DNA of 26,867 bases from Candidatus Shapirobacteria bacterium (GTDB lineage: Bacteria > Patescibacteriota > Microgenomatia > VGLL01): the NCBI GenBank assembly GCA_016866735.1, contig VGLL01000004.1:1-26867 (forward strand). Reading direction: 5' to 3'. Below are positions 6,504-13,709 of this stretch, in pieces (position 1 is the stretch's first letter; every line of letters starts with the position of its first letter). The translations under genes and the position numbers were made by a program. The notes under the pieces were generated by a model that was not told the origin of the DNA, ran no database searches, and saw nothing but the letters and a program-made list of their open reading frames with translations.

Positions 6504-7163
6504 TTAAATTCTGGCCGCAAGGGGTTTGGCCAAAATGGCGCTTAGGACAATTAGCGTAAGTCCGCCCAAAAGAGTAATAATAGTGAACTCGGAGGCGCCG
6601 CTGACTGGCGGGGTTGGGCTGGGATTCGTTCCGCCTCCGCCGCCGGTAGTAGAGAGGGTGTAGGTAGCGTTAGAAACAGAAGAAAGGATGTCTTCTCCCT
6701 GCGACCCCTTTTTGGCGACATTGGAATCTTGTGATCCGCCGGGATTAAAATCGTAGCGAATGGTAGTTGTTCCGCTGGTTAAAACTTTAAGCTTTACGGT
6801 GGCAAAAGTTCCCTTCCCCAAGAATCCTAGCGAAGGATCGGTGGTTATGCCCGAAATAGTAATTTTACCGCCGGTGGAGTTGATGGTTTTTTCCGGGTAT
6901 GAATCGTAGATGCTTCCCGCAACGATACTTTGTGCCGCAAGCTTTTCCGGTTCGTAAAGAAGAATGGCGTCTGCCCCAGAGCTTTGGTTGCCGGCGGTGT
7001 CTAAAGTAAGAGTGGCAGTGATGACTGTGCCCACTTTATACGTCCCCGAGGCGGGGGAAAGAGAAAATGAGGCACCGGCAGCCCAGGCGGGAGTATAGAG
7101 TGTGGAGTATAGAGTATAGAGTATAAGGATGATGCTGAAAATCCGCTTAAATCTTTTTTTCAT
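6504..7163 (-). CDS. Cohesin-like surface protein with signal peptide and C-terminal membrane anchor
   Basis: A 219-residue protein. Residues 1-30 are a signal peptide (KKRFKR, then a hydrophobic stretch, then AWAAG). Residues about 32-170 form a single beta-sandwich resembling cohesin / carbohydrate-binding folds: FSLSPASGTYKVG, then GADAILLYEPEKL, GKITISGI and GTFATVKLKVLTSGTTTIRY, with a DSNVA motif near the end. A GGGGG/Pro linker (173-188) precedes a C-terminal hydrophobic helix (about 194-214). The tandem neighbour upstream (7181-7726) is a paralogue 17 nt away, so they form an operon. No dockerin is visible, so a role in cellulosome-type assembly is not implied. The signal-peptide codons lie in a 7-bp tandem repeat (7091-7125). 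Confidence 0.75.
   Translation of the reverse strand: MKKRFKRIFSIILILYTLYSTLYTPAWAAGASFSLSPASGTYKVGTVITATLTLDTAGNQSSGADAILLYEPEKLAAQSIVAGSIYDSYPEKTINSTGGKITISGITTDPSLGFLGKGTFATVKLKVLTSGTTTIRYDFNPGGSQDSNVAKKGSQGEDILSSVSNATYTLSTTGGGGGTNPSPTPPVSGASEFTIITLLGGLTLIVLSAILAKPLAARI
7091..7125. repeat. Five tandem 7-bp units in a signal-peptide coding region
   Basis: GAGTATA, GAGTGTG, GAGTATA, GAGTATA, GAGTATA follow without gaps. They encode the LYTLYSTLYT part of the signal peptide of the cohesin-like gene on the minus strand. Because the unit is 7 bp, adding or losing one copy would shift the frame. Confidence 0.9.
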
Positions 7164-7180
7164 CTGTTTTAATCAGGGCT

Positions 7181-7726
7181 TCACTTAAAAGTATAAAGGC
7201 CGTTTACTACCTTTTCAAGAAGATCTTTTTTACCCCCTTCTTGGGCAACATTCGAATCATCGGTATGCTCGGGAATAAAATCGAAATTTAATCTCGCTGC
7301 TCCGGTGGCGAGCCCTCTTAGTTTCAATTTTGCCAAAATGCCGTATCCGGAAAAAGTTTCTCCCGGCTCGAGCACGCCTGAAATAAAGATTTTGCCATCG
7401 CGAACTTCTTTTAAGGGATAGATACTAAAAATGTCTCCCGGAATGATGTCCGTAACCTCGAGTTTGCTCTCGTCAAAAGCGAGAACGGCGTCAGATCCAA
7501 TAACTTTTTTTGGGCCGGCAGAAAGAGCAATCGAGATTTCTGCCTCCTGGCCAGCGAAAAACTCTGATTCGGGCGGCGAAAGGGAAAGGAAGACAGTCTC
7601 CGCTTGCTCTTTTTCTGGGGGGGCAGAAACCCTGGGCATGGCCCTTGGCCTCAATAGATACCACCCCGCCCAGAGTATTTCCAGGAGTAACAGAATTGCC
7701 AGAATAACAAAGCCTCGCTTTTTCAC
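7181..7726 (-). CDS. Cohesin-like protein with N-terminal membrane anchor
   Basis: A 181-residue protein beginning with GTG at 7726. An N-terminal hydrophobic helix (about 5-24) acts as signal anchor. A single cohesin-like beta-sandwich follows (about 46-181): LSLSPPESEFFAGQEAEISI, then SDAVLAFDESKLEV, GKIFISGV and GILAKLKLRGL, ending with SNVAQEGGKKDLLEKVVNG. It aligns along its length with the product of 6504-7163 (shared landmarks: LSP near the start, the DA-x-L-x-[FY]-[ED] strand, GKI-[FT]-ISG, DSNVA) but lacks the C-terminal anchor. It is the first gene of a two-gene operon; the promoter at 7736-7764 places the transcription start within a few bases of the GTG. The binding partner is unknown. 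Confidence 0.75.
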   Translation of the reverse strand: MKKRGFVILAILLLLEILWAGWYLLRPRAMPRVSAPPEKEQAETVFLSLSPPESEFFAGQEAEISIALSAGPKKVIGSDAVLAFDESKLEVTDIIPGDIFSIYPLKEVRDGKIFISGVLEPGETFSGYGILAKLKLRGLATGAARLNFDFIPEHTDDSNVAQEGGKKDLLEKVVNGLYTFK

Positions 7727-7735
7727 CTAAGAATA

Positions 7736-7764
7736 ATTCTCTTTTATTTATGCGCGTTTGTCAA
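7736..7764 (-). promoter_or_regulatory. Promoter for the cohesin-like pair
   Basis: On the minus strand a perfect TTGACA (7764-7759) is followed after 17 nt by GAGAAT (7741-7736), which matches the -10 consensus at four positions. The expected start is about 7729, roughly 3 nt before the GTG at 7726, so the mRNA would be nearly leaderless. The weak -10 lowers confidence. Confidence 0.5.
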
Positions 7765-7814
7765 TCTCTCGGGGGTTGATTTTTGCGCCAAGTTAAGATT
7801 ATCCTGTAGGTTAG

Positions 7815-9233
7815 ATGAGAAGCAGAATTTTTATCCTCGTCCTCCTTTTGGTTTTTTTGCCTCTCTTTCTCCGCGCGGTAAACGAGGGAATCAAGCTGAA
7901 GCTTGGGGCAGAAACTATTCCCGCCAATATTGTTGTTGACGCCAAGGGAATTTTGGGGCCAATGCCTGATCTCTGGAGGGCCTTGGCTCAAGGCGGGGAA
8001 GATGAGGGCCGCGCGGAGTTGGGGGCAATTACGGGCGCGGTGGCCGAACTTGGGCCGAAGTACATTAGGATTGACCATATTTTCGATGCTTACGGCCTGG
8101 TTAGCCGCAATTCTTCGGGTTCGTTGGCCTACAACTGGGAAGAGCTTGACCGCGTCGTCGCTGATATTTTAGCGGTGGGCGCCCTGCCCTTCTTTTCGCT
8201 TTCTTATATGCCCCCGGCGATGGCCAAAGACGGCAATCCGATTAATGCGCCCACCTCTTGGACTGATTGGCAAGATTTGGTGCGGCAGACTATCGAGCAT
8301 TTCAGCGGGAAGGAAAATAAAAACCTAAGCGGCGTTTATTACGAAGTGTGGAACGAGCCCGATCTTTTCGGCGGCTGGAATATGGGGTGTCCGGTTTTCC
8401 GGATCGGTTGCGATCCGGGCAAAAGTTACAAGACCCTCTATTATCATTCACTCGTCGGCGCCGGCAGGGCTGCCAACGTGAACCCCTTTAAAATCGGGGG
8501 CCCTGCCACTACGGGAGCCTATCCCTCGTGGGTGGACGCCTTACTGAATTTTTGTTTAGAGAACCATCTTCGTATTGATTTTTTTTCCTGGCATCGCTAT
8601 AGCAGAAATCCGCTTGTTTTTGAGGAGGACATACGGCGCATGGAGACTTATCTCGAGCGACACCCGGAGTATGTCCATCTGGAGAAGATAATCTCCGAAT
8701 GGGGTTCTGATTCGGAAAATTCGAGCGTTCACGATGGCATCTTTGACGCCGCTCATTCAATCGCCTCGATAAGAAAATTTTTGGCAAGGATAGATCTGGC
8801 TTTCGCTTTTGAAGTAAAAGACGGCTTGTCAAAGGACGGTCGGCCGTTTTGGGGCCGGTGGGGACTTTTAACCCACGAGAATTCCGGCGCCCAGGAAAAG
8901 CCCCGGTATCGCGCTTTTGTTTGGCTTGGGCGACTTGGCCCTGAGCGGCTATCCGTTTCCGGAGAGGGAACGTTTGTGTCTGCCTTGGCAACTAAGAGTG
9001 AAGAGCGGACAGTTCTTCTTGTGGTAAACTTTGATCCGGCAGGGAAGAATCTGGAAAATCTTCCGGTTACTTTTACGGGCCTAAGTCCTGGCCGCTATCA
9101 CCTTGAGGTGGAAGATTTTTCCCGGGGAAAGATACTGTCCGAGGAGATAACCACGGCCGCTTCGGGAGTAATCGGGCGGATGCTTCCCCTGCCCCCGCAT
9201 GCGATTTTACTTTTCGAACTTAGTCCCCTTTAG
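7815..9233 (+). CDS. Secreted glycoside hydrolase, GH39-like (clan A)
   Basis: A 472-residue protein with a signal peptide or anchor (hydrophobic residues 5-20). A (beta/alpha)8 catalytic domain spans about 35-375 and a small beta domain about 376-472. YIRIDHIFD (83-91) is the typical first-strand motif. VWNEPD (179-183) gives the acid/base Glu181 and ISEWG (293-297) gives the candidate nucleophile Glu295; the spacing of 114 residues fits GH39 xylosidases/iduronidases. Aromatic residues in FSWHRYS and WGRWGLL would line the sugar site. It probably trims an extracellular glycan; whether on beta-xylosides or another sugar cannot be told. GH5 or GH51 is the alternative. It is divergent from the cohesin-like operon and ends 2 nt from the murJ stop. 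Upstream promoter and Shine-Dalgarno signals are weak. Confidence 0.8.
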   Translation: MRSRIFILVLLLVFLPLFLRAVNEGIKLKLGAETIPANIVVDAKGILGPMPDLWRALAQGGEDEGRAELGAITGAVAELGPKYIRIDHIFDAYGLVSRNSSGSLAYNWEELDRVVADILAVGALPFFSLSYMPPAMAKDGNPINAPTSWTDWQDLVRQTIEHFSGKENKNLSGVYYEVWNEPDLFGGWNMGCPVFRIGCDPGKSYKTLYYHSLVGAGRAANVNPFKIGGPATTGAYPSWVDALLNFCLENHLRIDFFSWHRYSRNPLVFEEDIRRMETYLERHPEYVHLEKIISEWGSDSENSSVHDGIFDAAHSIASIRKFLARIDLAFAFEVKDGLSKDGRPFWGRWGLLTHENSGAQEKPRYRAFVWLGRLGPERLSVSGEGTFVSALATKSEERTVLLVVNFDPAGKNLENLPVTFTGLSPGRYHLEVEDFSRGKILSEEITTAASGVIGRMLPLPPHAILLFELSPL

Positions 9234-9235
9234 AA

Positions 9236-10918
9236 CTACCGGGCGAGGCCGCCCTCTTTATGGTCCGATCCCGGAGTGAGTATTTCCTCGCTTTCCTTAA
9301 GAACCGACTGCCATTGGCCCAATCTTCTAATGAGCCGCTCGAAGATAAAGACCTCGGGAATTTTAAGCAGAAGAGAAAACCCAATATAGACTAAAGTGCC
9401 GACGAGGGTGGCGACGATGGTAAGAGCAACAAGATTAATTGTTCGGCTCGTATCGAGGACTAGGCGGTCGAGCACTCTCATTGGTAGCCAGAGGAAGATA
9501 GCGGTAAGCGTTACGGCTTGGGCCATTTTACCCCAGGAGCGAATTAGCGGGACAGAGACAATCTGCAAGAGTTTTCTTTCAAGAAAAAAAAGGAGTAAAG
9601 AGGCCTGAATTAGGCTCGTGATGGCGGTGGCGACTGCCAGACCCAAAATTCCCCAGCCGCTCCCAAAAGTTAAAGCAATCGACAAACTAATATTTAAAAC
9701 GACAGAGAATGAGCCGATAAAGAAAGGCGTTTTGGTGTCGCGGAGGGCATAGTAGCCACGAACAAGAACCTGAATTATCGCCTGGGAAAAGATCGCCAGA
9801 GAGAGGAGGCCTACTGCCCTGGCCGTTAAGAGCGTGGCTTGCCAAGGAAAGGTTTTGGTCCCATAAGCCAGACGGACTAGGGGGACTCTAAGAACTAAGA
9901 TCAGGGCCATCGCGGGTAGGGCAAGGTAAAGAATTTGGTTGAGAGTGGCAATAAGGGTTTTTTTGAACTCATCCAGTTTCTTGTTAGTTGTCTGGCAAGC
10001 AAGGGTGGGTAGGGCCGCTTGGCCGATTGGGGTTCCAAAAAGACGAACGGGAAGATCAATTAGTCGTTGGGCCAGGTAGAACATAGTTAAGGATCCGCTG
10101 GAAAGCGAGGTTGCCAGGAAGACGGCAACCGTGGCGTCAATTTGGTAGACAGCTAGGGCTAAAGCCCGGGGGATCATTAAACGATACACTTCGCCCACCC
10201 CGGCAATTTTTCTATCTAATACCAAGGAATAGGAAAAACCAAGCCTAATCGCGAGAGGAATTTGGATGCCCAGATGAAGCAGGGCGCCGATTAAAACCCC
10301 AATTACTGGCGCCCAAATGCCAAAAGGGTTGGCGAGAAGGAGAATAGAGAAAATAATCCCTAAGTTGTAGAAAACCGGAGCGAGGGCGGGGATTAAAAAA
10401 CGCTGATTGACTTGGATAATTGCCGAAAGGAAGTTGGAGAGAAGAAACAAAATTTGGGCAAAGAGCATCACGCGGATCATCTTGGCCATTAAGTCAATTT
10501 GGAGAGGAGTAAAAGACCCGGTTATTAATTCGGCAAGGGGGCGGGCGAGGATGAAGATAATTGCCGAGAGGACAACAAAGAAGATAACAAGATAATTTAT
10601 AACCGTGGAGGAGAAGCGGTAGGCCAATCTTTTGTCTTCCTTCTCTACGTAATGGCTAAAGACGGGGATGAAGGCGGCGGAAAGAGCGCCAATGGCTACC
10701 AGCTGGAAGACCATATCTGGTAGCCTGAAGGCGGCGTAATAGGTATCAAGCGAGGGCCGGCAACAGGCGAAGAAGCGATCGACAAGCAGCCGTTCGCGGA
10801 GAAGTCCCAGCAGCATGGAGGAAGCATAGGCGAGCATAATAATAAAAGCGGCCGAGAGAATATTTGTTTGTTTGCGCGACAGAAGAACTGCCCCGTTTCT
10901 TATCAGAGTTTTGAACAT
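9236..10918 (-). CDS. murJ: Lipid II flippase MurJ (MviN family)
   Basis: A 560-residue polytopic membrane protein, slightly longer than the usual 510-530. The N-terminal MurJ hallmarks are present: ASSMLLGLLRERLLVDRF, then DTYYAAFRLPDMVFQLVAIG and ALSAAFIPVFSHY. Later landmarks include QVNQRFLIPALAPVFYNLGI, LPVRLFGTPIGQAALPTLA and YYALRDTKTPFFIG. About 14 membrane helices are expected. It flips lipid II across the membrane for peptidoglycan synthesis, though MurJ relatives also move other polyprenyl-linked glycans. The C-terminal 30 residues are hydrophilic. A TATAAT on the minus strand lies 7 nt before the ATG, so transcription could begin at the start codon. It is divergent from the pilus operon, with 88 nt between. 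Confidence 0.93.
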   Translation of the reverse strand: MFKTLIRNGAVLLSRKQTNILSAAFIIMLAYASSMLLGLLRERLLVDRFFACCRPSLDTYYAAFRLPDMVFQLVAIGALSAAFIPVFSHYVEKEDKRLAYRFSSTVINYLVIFFVVLSAIIFILARPLAELITGSFTPLQIDLMAKMIRVMLFAQILFLLSNFLSAIIQVNQRFLIPALAPVFYNLGIIFSILLLANPFGIWAPVIGVLIGALLHLGIQIPLAIRLGFSYSLVLDRKIAGVGEVYRLMIPRALALAVYQIDATVAVFLATSLSSGSLTMFYLAQRLIDLPVRLFGTPIGQAALPTLACQTTNKKLDEFKKTLIATLNQILYLALPAMALILVLRVPLVRLAYGTKTFPWQATLLTARAVGLLSLAIFSQAIIQVLVRGYYALRDTKTPFFIGSFSVVLNISLSIALTFGSGWGILGLAVATAITSLIQASLLLFFLERKLLQIVSVPLIRSWGKMAQAVTLTAIFLWLPMRVLDRLVLDTSRTINLVALTIVATLVGTLVYIGFSLLLKIPEVFIFERLIRRLGQWQSVLKESEEILTPGSDHKEGGLAR

Positions 10919-10925
10919 TGGTCTT

Positions 10926-10931
10926 ATTATA
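10926..10931 (-). promoter_or_regulatory. Candidate -10 element for murJ
   Basis: Minus-strand TATAAT ends 7 nt before the murJ ATG. No good -35 hexamer lies at the right distance, so support is from the -10 alone. If used, the murJ mRNA would have essentially no 5' leader. Confidence 0.4.
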
Positions 10932-10963
10932 CTTCGCCCAAAGCGATTATACTATAAAGAGCA

Positions 10964-10993
10964 TTGACAACAGGCATAAAAGTTATTTATAGT
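10964..10993 (+). promoter_or_regulatory. Promoter of the pilN-pilO surface-protein operon
   Basis: TTGACA (10964-10969, perfect) and TATAGT (10988-10993, five of six) are separated by 18 nt. The expected start near 11000 lies about 7 nt before the ATG at 11007. No Shine-Dalgarno sequence precedes this first gene, in contrast to the strong AAGGAG before the second gene. Confidence 0.65.
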
Positions 10994-11006
10994 TAAACCA
11001 AGCAGC

Positions 11007-11555
11007 ATGAAGCGGCAGATTTCTTTATTGGCAAAGGATGAATTTGAACAAAGACCGGCTGGTCGATTTTTAACGTGGGCGCTCTCGGTCGGCCGCTGGG
11101 TAGTTGTCTTTACGGAATTTATTGTCATTATCTGTTTTGTTTCGCGCTTTTGGTTTGACCGGCGGATTAGCGACTTGTACGACGAGATTGGACAAAAAAA
11201 GGCTATCCTAGAAGCAACCAGCGATTTTGAAAGAGACTTTCGCTTCACGCAGAAAAGGTTAGAGTTTGCCAATAGCCTGATCTCCCAACTGCCGCCCGAC
11301 CAAATAGTAAATTTAATGGGCGGCCTCTTGCCTGGCGACGTTTTTCTTACAAGCCTTGGTTTAGACGGGCAGGACTTGAAGATTGAAGCCACCGCTCTTT
11401 CCCGAACCGGGCTGGCTTCCTTTTTGGCAGGTTTAAGAAACAACCAGAGGATAACGGCGGTCGCGGTTTCCTCTATTTCCAAAGAAGAAGAAAAGATAGG
11501 GATACAAGTGCGGGTTTCCGCAACACTTAAGCAAGGAGACGCCAATGCCATTTAA
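11007..11555 (+). CDS. pilN: PilN-like type IV pilus assembly protein
   Basis: A 182-residue protein with PilN topology. The short cytoplasmic N-terminus contains ISLLAKDEFE, resembling the PilN INLLP segment that docks PilM. A single membrane helix spans about 27-47. A coiled coil follows (about 50-90), then a ferredoxin-like fold (about 95-175; MGGLLPGDVFLTSLGLDGQD and LASFLAGLRNNQRITAVAV match the PilN fold). PilN and PilO form the inner-membrane alignment complex linking the PilB/PilM motor to the pilus. It is the first gene of a five-gene operon and overlaps the next by 11 nt. PilM is not in this window. A GspL-like assignment is possible, but the length and neighbour favour PilN. Confidence 0.75.
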   Translation: MKRQISLLAKDEFEQRPAGRFLTWALSVGRWVVVFTEFIVIICFVSRFWFDRRISDLYDEIGQKKAILEATSDFERDFRFTQKRLEFANSLISQLPPDQIVNLMGGLLPGDVFLTSLGLDGQDLKIEATALSRTGLASFLAGLRNNQRITAVAVSSISKEEEKIGIQVRVSATLKQGDANAI

Positions 11556-12162
11556 CTTTCGCACCGAATATTCTCGCTATCGCAAATATTTTTTAACCAT
11601 CCCCCGATTTTATCAGTATAAAAGGGTGAGGGTTTATACGGGACTGATTTTAACATTGTTTACTATTTCTTTTTTCGCCTTTTTTGCCATTCGGCCGACC
11701 ATTGTCACGATCGCTTCCTTAGTGGCAGAAATCAGAGCAAAGGAGGAATTAAATCAAGAATTAGACAAAAAGATTCAAAGCGTTTTGGCCGCTCAAGTTG
11801 CCTATTCCCAAATTGCCCCGCGACTCGTGGTCCTGGATGCGGCCTTCCCGGTAGGGAAACGCTTCGCCGGTCTTTTGCCAGAGATCGAAAACGCCGGAAA
11901 TACAAGCGGGGCTTCCGTTTCCGGAATAGCCTTTGAGGGGATCGGGGCCGTTAAAGAGAAAGAACCAAAAGAGATAAGTTTTAGCATTTCCCTTCTCGGT
12001 TCATTTGAAAGCCTGACGAAGTTTTTGGCCTCGAGTTTTTCATTACCGCGCGCAGTTAAGGCGGATGCATTCAGCCTCTCCAAGTCCGCGCGCGAGGGAG
12101 ATAGCCAAAACTTGACCCTTCAGGGGAAATTCAAAAGTTATTACTATGATTTGCCAAAATGA
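11545..12162 (+). CDS. pilO: PilO-like type IV pilus assembly protein
   Basis: A 205-residue protein: cytoplasmic N-terminus of about 30 residues, one membrane helix (about 31-53), a coiled coil (about 60-90, AEIRAKEELNQELDKKIQ), and a ferredoxin-like domain (about 105-200). FAGLLPEIENAGNTSGASVS and FSISLLGSFESLTKFLA are typical PilO segments. It starts inside the end of the PilN-like gene, with AAGGAG 6 nt before its ATG, which fixes the start. It ends with an ATGA overlap with the next gene. It should heterodimerise with the PilN-like protein in the cytoplasmic membrane. Confidence 0.75.
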   Translation: MPFNFRTEYSRYRKYFLTIPRFYQYKRVRVYTGLILTLFTISFFAFFAIRPTIVTIASLVAEIRAKEELNQELDKKIQSVLAAQVAYSQIAPRLVVLDAAFPVGKRFAGLLPEIENAGNTSGASVSGIAFEGIGAVKEKEPKEISFSISLLGSFESLTKFLASSFSLPRAVKADAFSLSKSAREGDSQNLTLQGKFKSYYYDLPK

Positions 12163-12362
12163 GATCAAGGCTTCTTAGTCACGACCTTTTAGTGGTTGCC
12201 GTATTGACGCTGCTTACGGTTATAACCTGGATTGGCCTGGATGTTTACCGGGCGCTAAGTAAGCACGATACCCCGCAAGTTAGCCAATCGCAGCTGGTCC
12301 CCCTCTCGCCAAAAGTAAGCACTAATGTTTTAGATCGCCTGGAGGCGCGAAGGCAAAAATGA
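12159..12362 (+). CDS. Small single-pass membrane protein of the pilus operon
   Basis: A 67-residue protein with ATGA overlaps at both ends, so it is translationally coupled to the PilO-like gene before it and the FnIII gene after it. Residues about 9-29 form one membrane helix (LLVVAVLTLLTVITWIGLDV). The extracytoplasmic tail ends in VLDRLEARRQK. No family is recognised. Its position after PilN-PilO is where PilP sits in diderm bacteria, but it has neither a lipobox nor a PilP domain; a small alignment-complex subunit is a guess. Confidence 0.7.
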   Translation: MRSRLLSHDLLVVAVLTLLTVITWIGLDVYRALSKHDTPQVSQSQLVPLSPKVSTNVLDRLEARRQK

Positions 12363-13705
12363 AACTCGAAGCGAAAAAGATTCCCACCATTATGGGTCTG
12401 CTCTTCCTTGTGCTCTCCTTAGTTATGGGATTATTTTTGGTTAATCGAGCCCAGGTTTTTCTCCTAAGAGCTAGCCCCGGAATTTCTCCACGTGAGGTTA
12501 AGATTACAAACGTGAACGATTCCTCTTTTGTGGTCTCCTGGTTGAGCGAAGAGGAGACTATCGGTTTCGTCAGGCTGGATAAGGGAGGGCAAGAGATAAT
12601 TTTTGCTGACGATCGAGATCAGCTTAAGGGCCAAACGCAAAAATACGAAACGCATTATGTCACCATTAAAGATCTTTCACCGGCTGATAAATATACTTTT
12701 AAAATCGGCTCGGGCGGAAAGATTTTCGACAACCAGGGGAAACCATACGAAATTACGACGGCGTCGACGATTGCGCGGGCCGCCCCCGTGGCCGATCCCG
12801 CCTACGGAATGGTTTTAACGACTGATGGCCAGCCGGCAGAAGGGGCGATTGTTTATCTTTCGCTCGCCAACGCCGCCCCCCAGTCGGCCATGGTGCGGGC
12901 CTCCGGAAATTGGTTGATAACCTTATCGTCGGTAAGAACAGCTGACCTGACTGATTTTGTAAGCTACGATAAAGAGGCCTCGGTTGAGGAATTGTTTGTT
13001 CAGGGTGGAAAGCGGGGGACGGCCTCCGCCGTTTTTACCACTAAGAGCGATTCTCCGGCCCCGACTTTAACCCTGGGGAAGACTTATGATTTTCGGGCCC
13101 AGGAAGCGGGCGGGATAACTCCCTCGATTTTGCCCAGTCCAATTCCGACAACGGCAATAAGCGGGGAGGCAACTCCCCGGGGTTTTTCCCTAGAACCGCT
13201 TGCTCCGTCAGCAAACACCCCCGCGGTTACAAATGTCAATGTGGTTTATCCCGGTGAAGGCGAAAAGATTCCCCAGCCAAGGCCGCAGGCCCTGGGGACG
13301 GGACCCCGGAAAACGGTCTTGAAGATTACTCTAAATTCTCAAAGCTATTTTGGCGAGGTAGTTACCGACGATCAGGGAAACTGGGCCTGGACTCCGCCGG
13401 AGGATCTGCCGCCAGGCGATCATAAGCTGACAGTCCGCTATCAGGACGCGGAGGGAAAGATAAGCTTGATTGAGCGTAAATTTACGGTTCTTGCGGCAGA
13501 AGAGGGAGAATTGCCTTCCTTCACCTCAACCCCGTCCGCCACGCTCACGCCTTCGCCCGTTCCCACCGTTCCCCCGAGAGTTTCGCAGCCAGGAACCGAG
13601 TCGGGAGTTCCCAAACCCGGGGTCTTGACGCCAACATTTTTTCTTTCTATGATGGGAATAGTATTATTTATCGGAGGGTTTTTCTTGAGGAGATTTTCTT
13701 TTTAA
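12359..13705 (+). CDS. Multi-domain surface protein with FnIII and Ig-like domains
   Basis: A 448-residue membrane-anchored protein. An N-terminal hydrophobic helix (about 10-29) is followed by a fibronectin type III domain (41-137: VKITNVNDSSFVVSWLSEEE, then Y-T-F-K-I). A second beta domain (about 147-245, GMVLTTDGQPAEGAIVYLSL) resembles carboxypeptidase-regulatory folds. A Pro/Ser/Thr linker is followed by an Ig-like domain (292-378: VVYPGEGEKI, GNWAWTPPEDLPPGDHKLTV), a second S/T/P-rich linker (385-422) and a C-terminal membrane helix (424-446) ending in RRFSF. The helix plus short basic tail resembles a surface anchor, without an LPxTG motif. It lies in the pilus operon by ATGA overlap. 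Adhesin, pilus-base scaffold or glycosylation acceptor are all possible. Confidence 0.75.
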   Translation: MKLEAKKIPTIMGLLFLVLSLVMGLFLVNRAQVFLLRASPGISPREVKITNVNDSSFVVSWLSEEETIGFVRLDKGGQEIIFADDRDQLKGQTQKYETHYVTIKDLSPADKYTFKIGSGGKIFDNQGKPYEITTASTIARAAPVADPAYGMVLTTDGQPAEGAIVYLSLANAAPQSAMVRASGNWLITLSSVRTADLTDFVSYDKEASVEELFVQGGKRGTASAVFTTKSDSPAPTLTLGKTYDFRAQEAGGITPSILPSPIPTTAISGEATPRGFSLEPLAPSANTPAVTNVNVVYPGEGEKIPQPRPQALGTGPRKTVLKITLNSQSYFGEVVTDDQGNWAWTPPEDLPPGDHKLTVRYQDAEGKISLIERKFTVLAAEEGELPSFTSTPSATLTPSPVPTVPPRVSQPGTESGVPKPGVLTPTFFLSMMGIVLFIGGFFLRRFSF

Positions 13706-13709
13706 AAAA

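Noticed and set aside
8509..8991. A 160-codon frame antisense to the glycosidase
   Set aside because: Arg/Pro-rich shadow translation; the sense strand holds both catalytic motifs.
10952..11551. A 199-codon frame antisense to the PilN-like gene
   Set aside because: Its composition is Ser/Arg-rich without any recognisable domain, and the opposite strand has a clear PilN fold and promoter.
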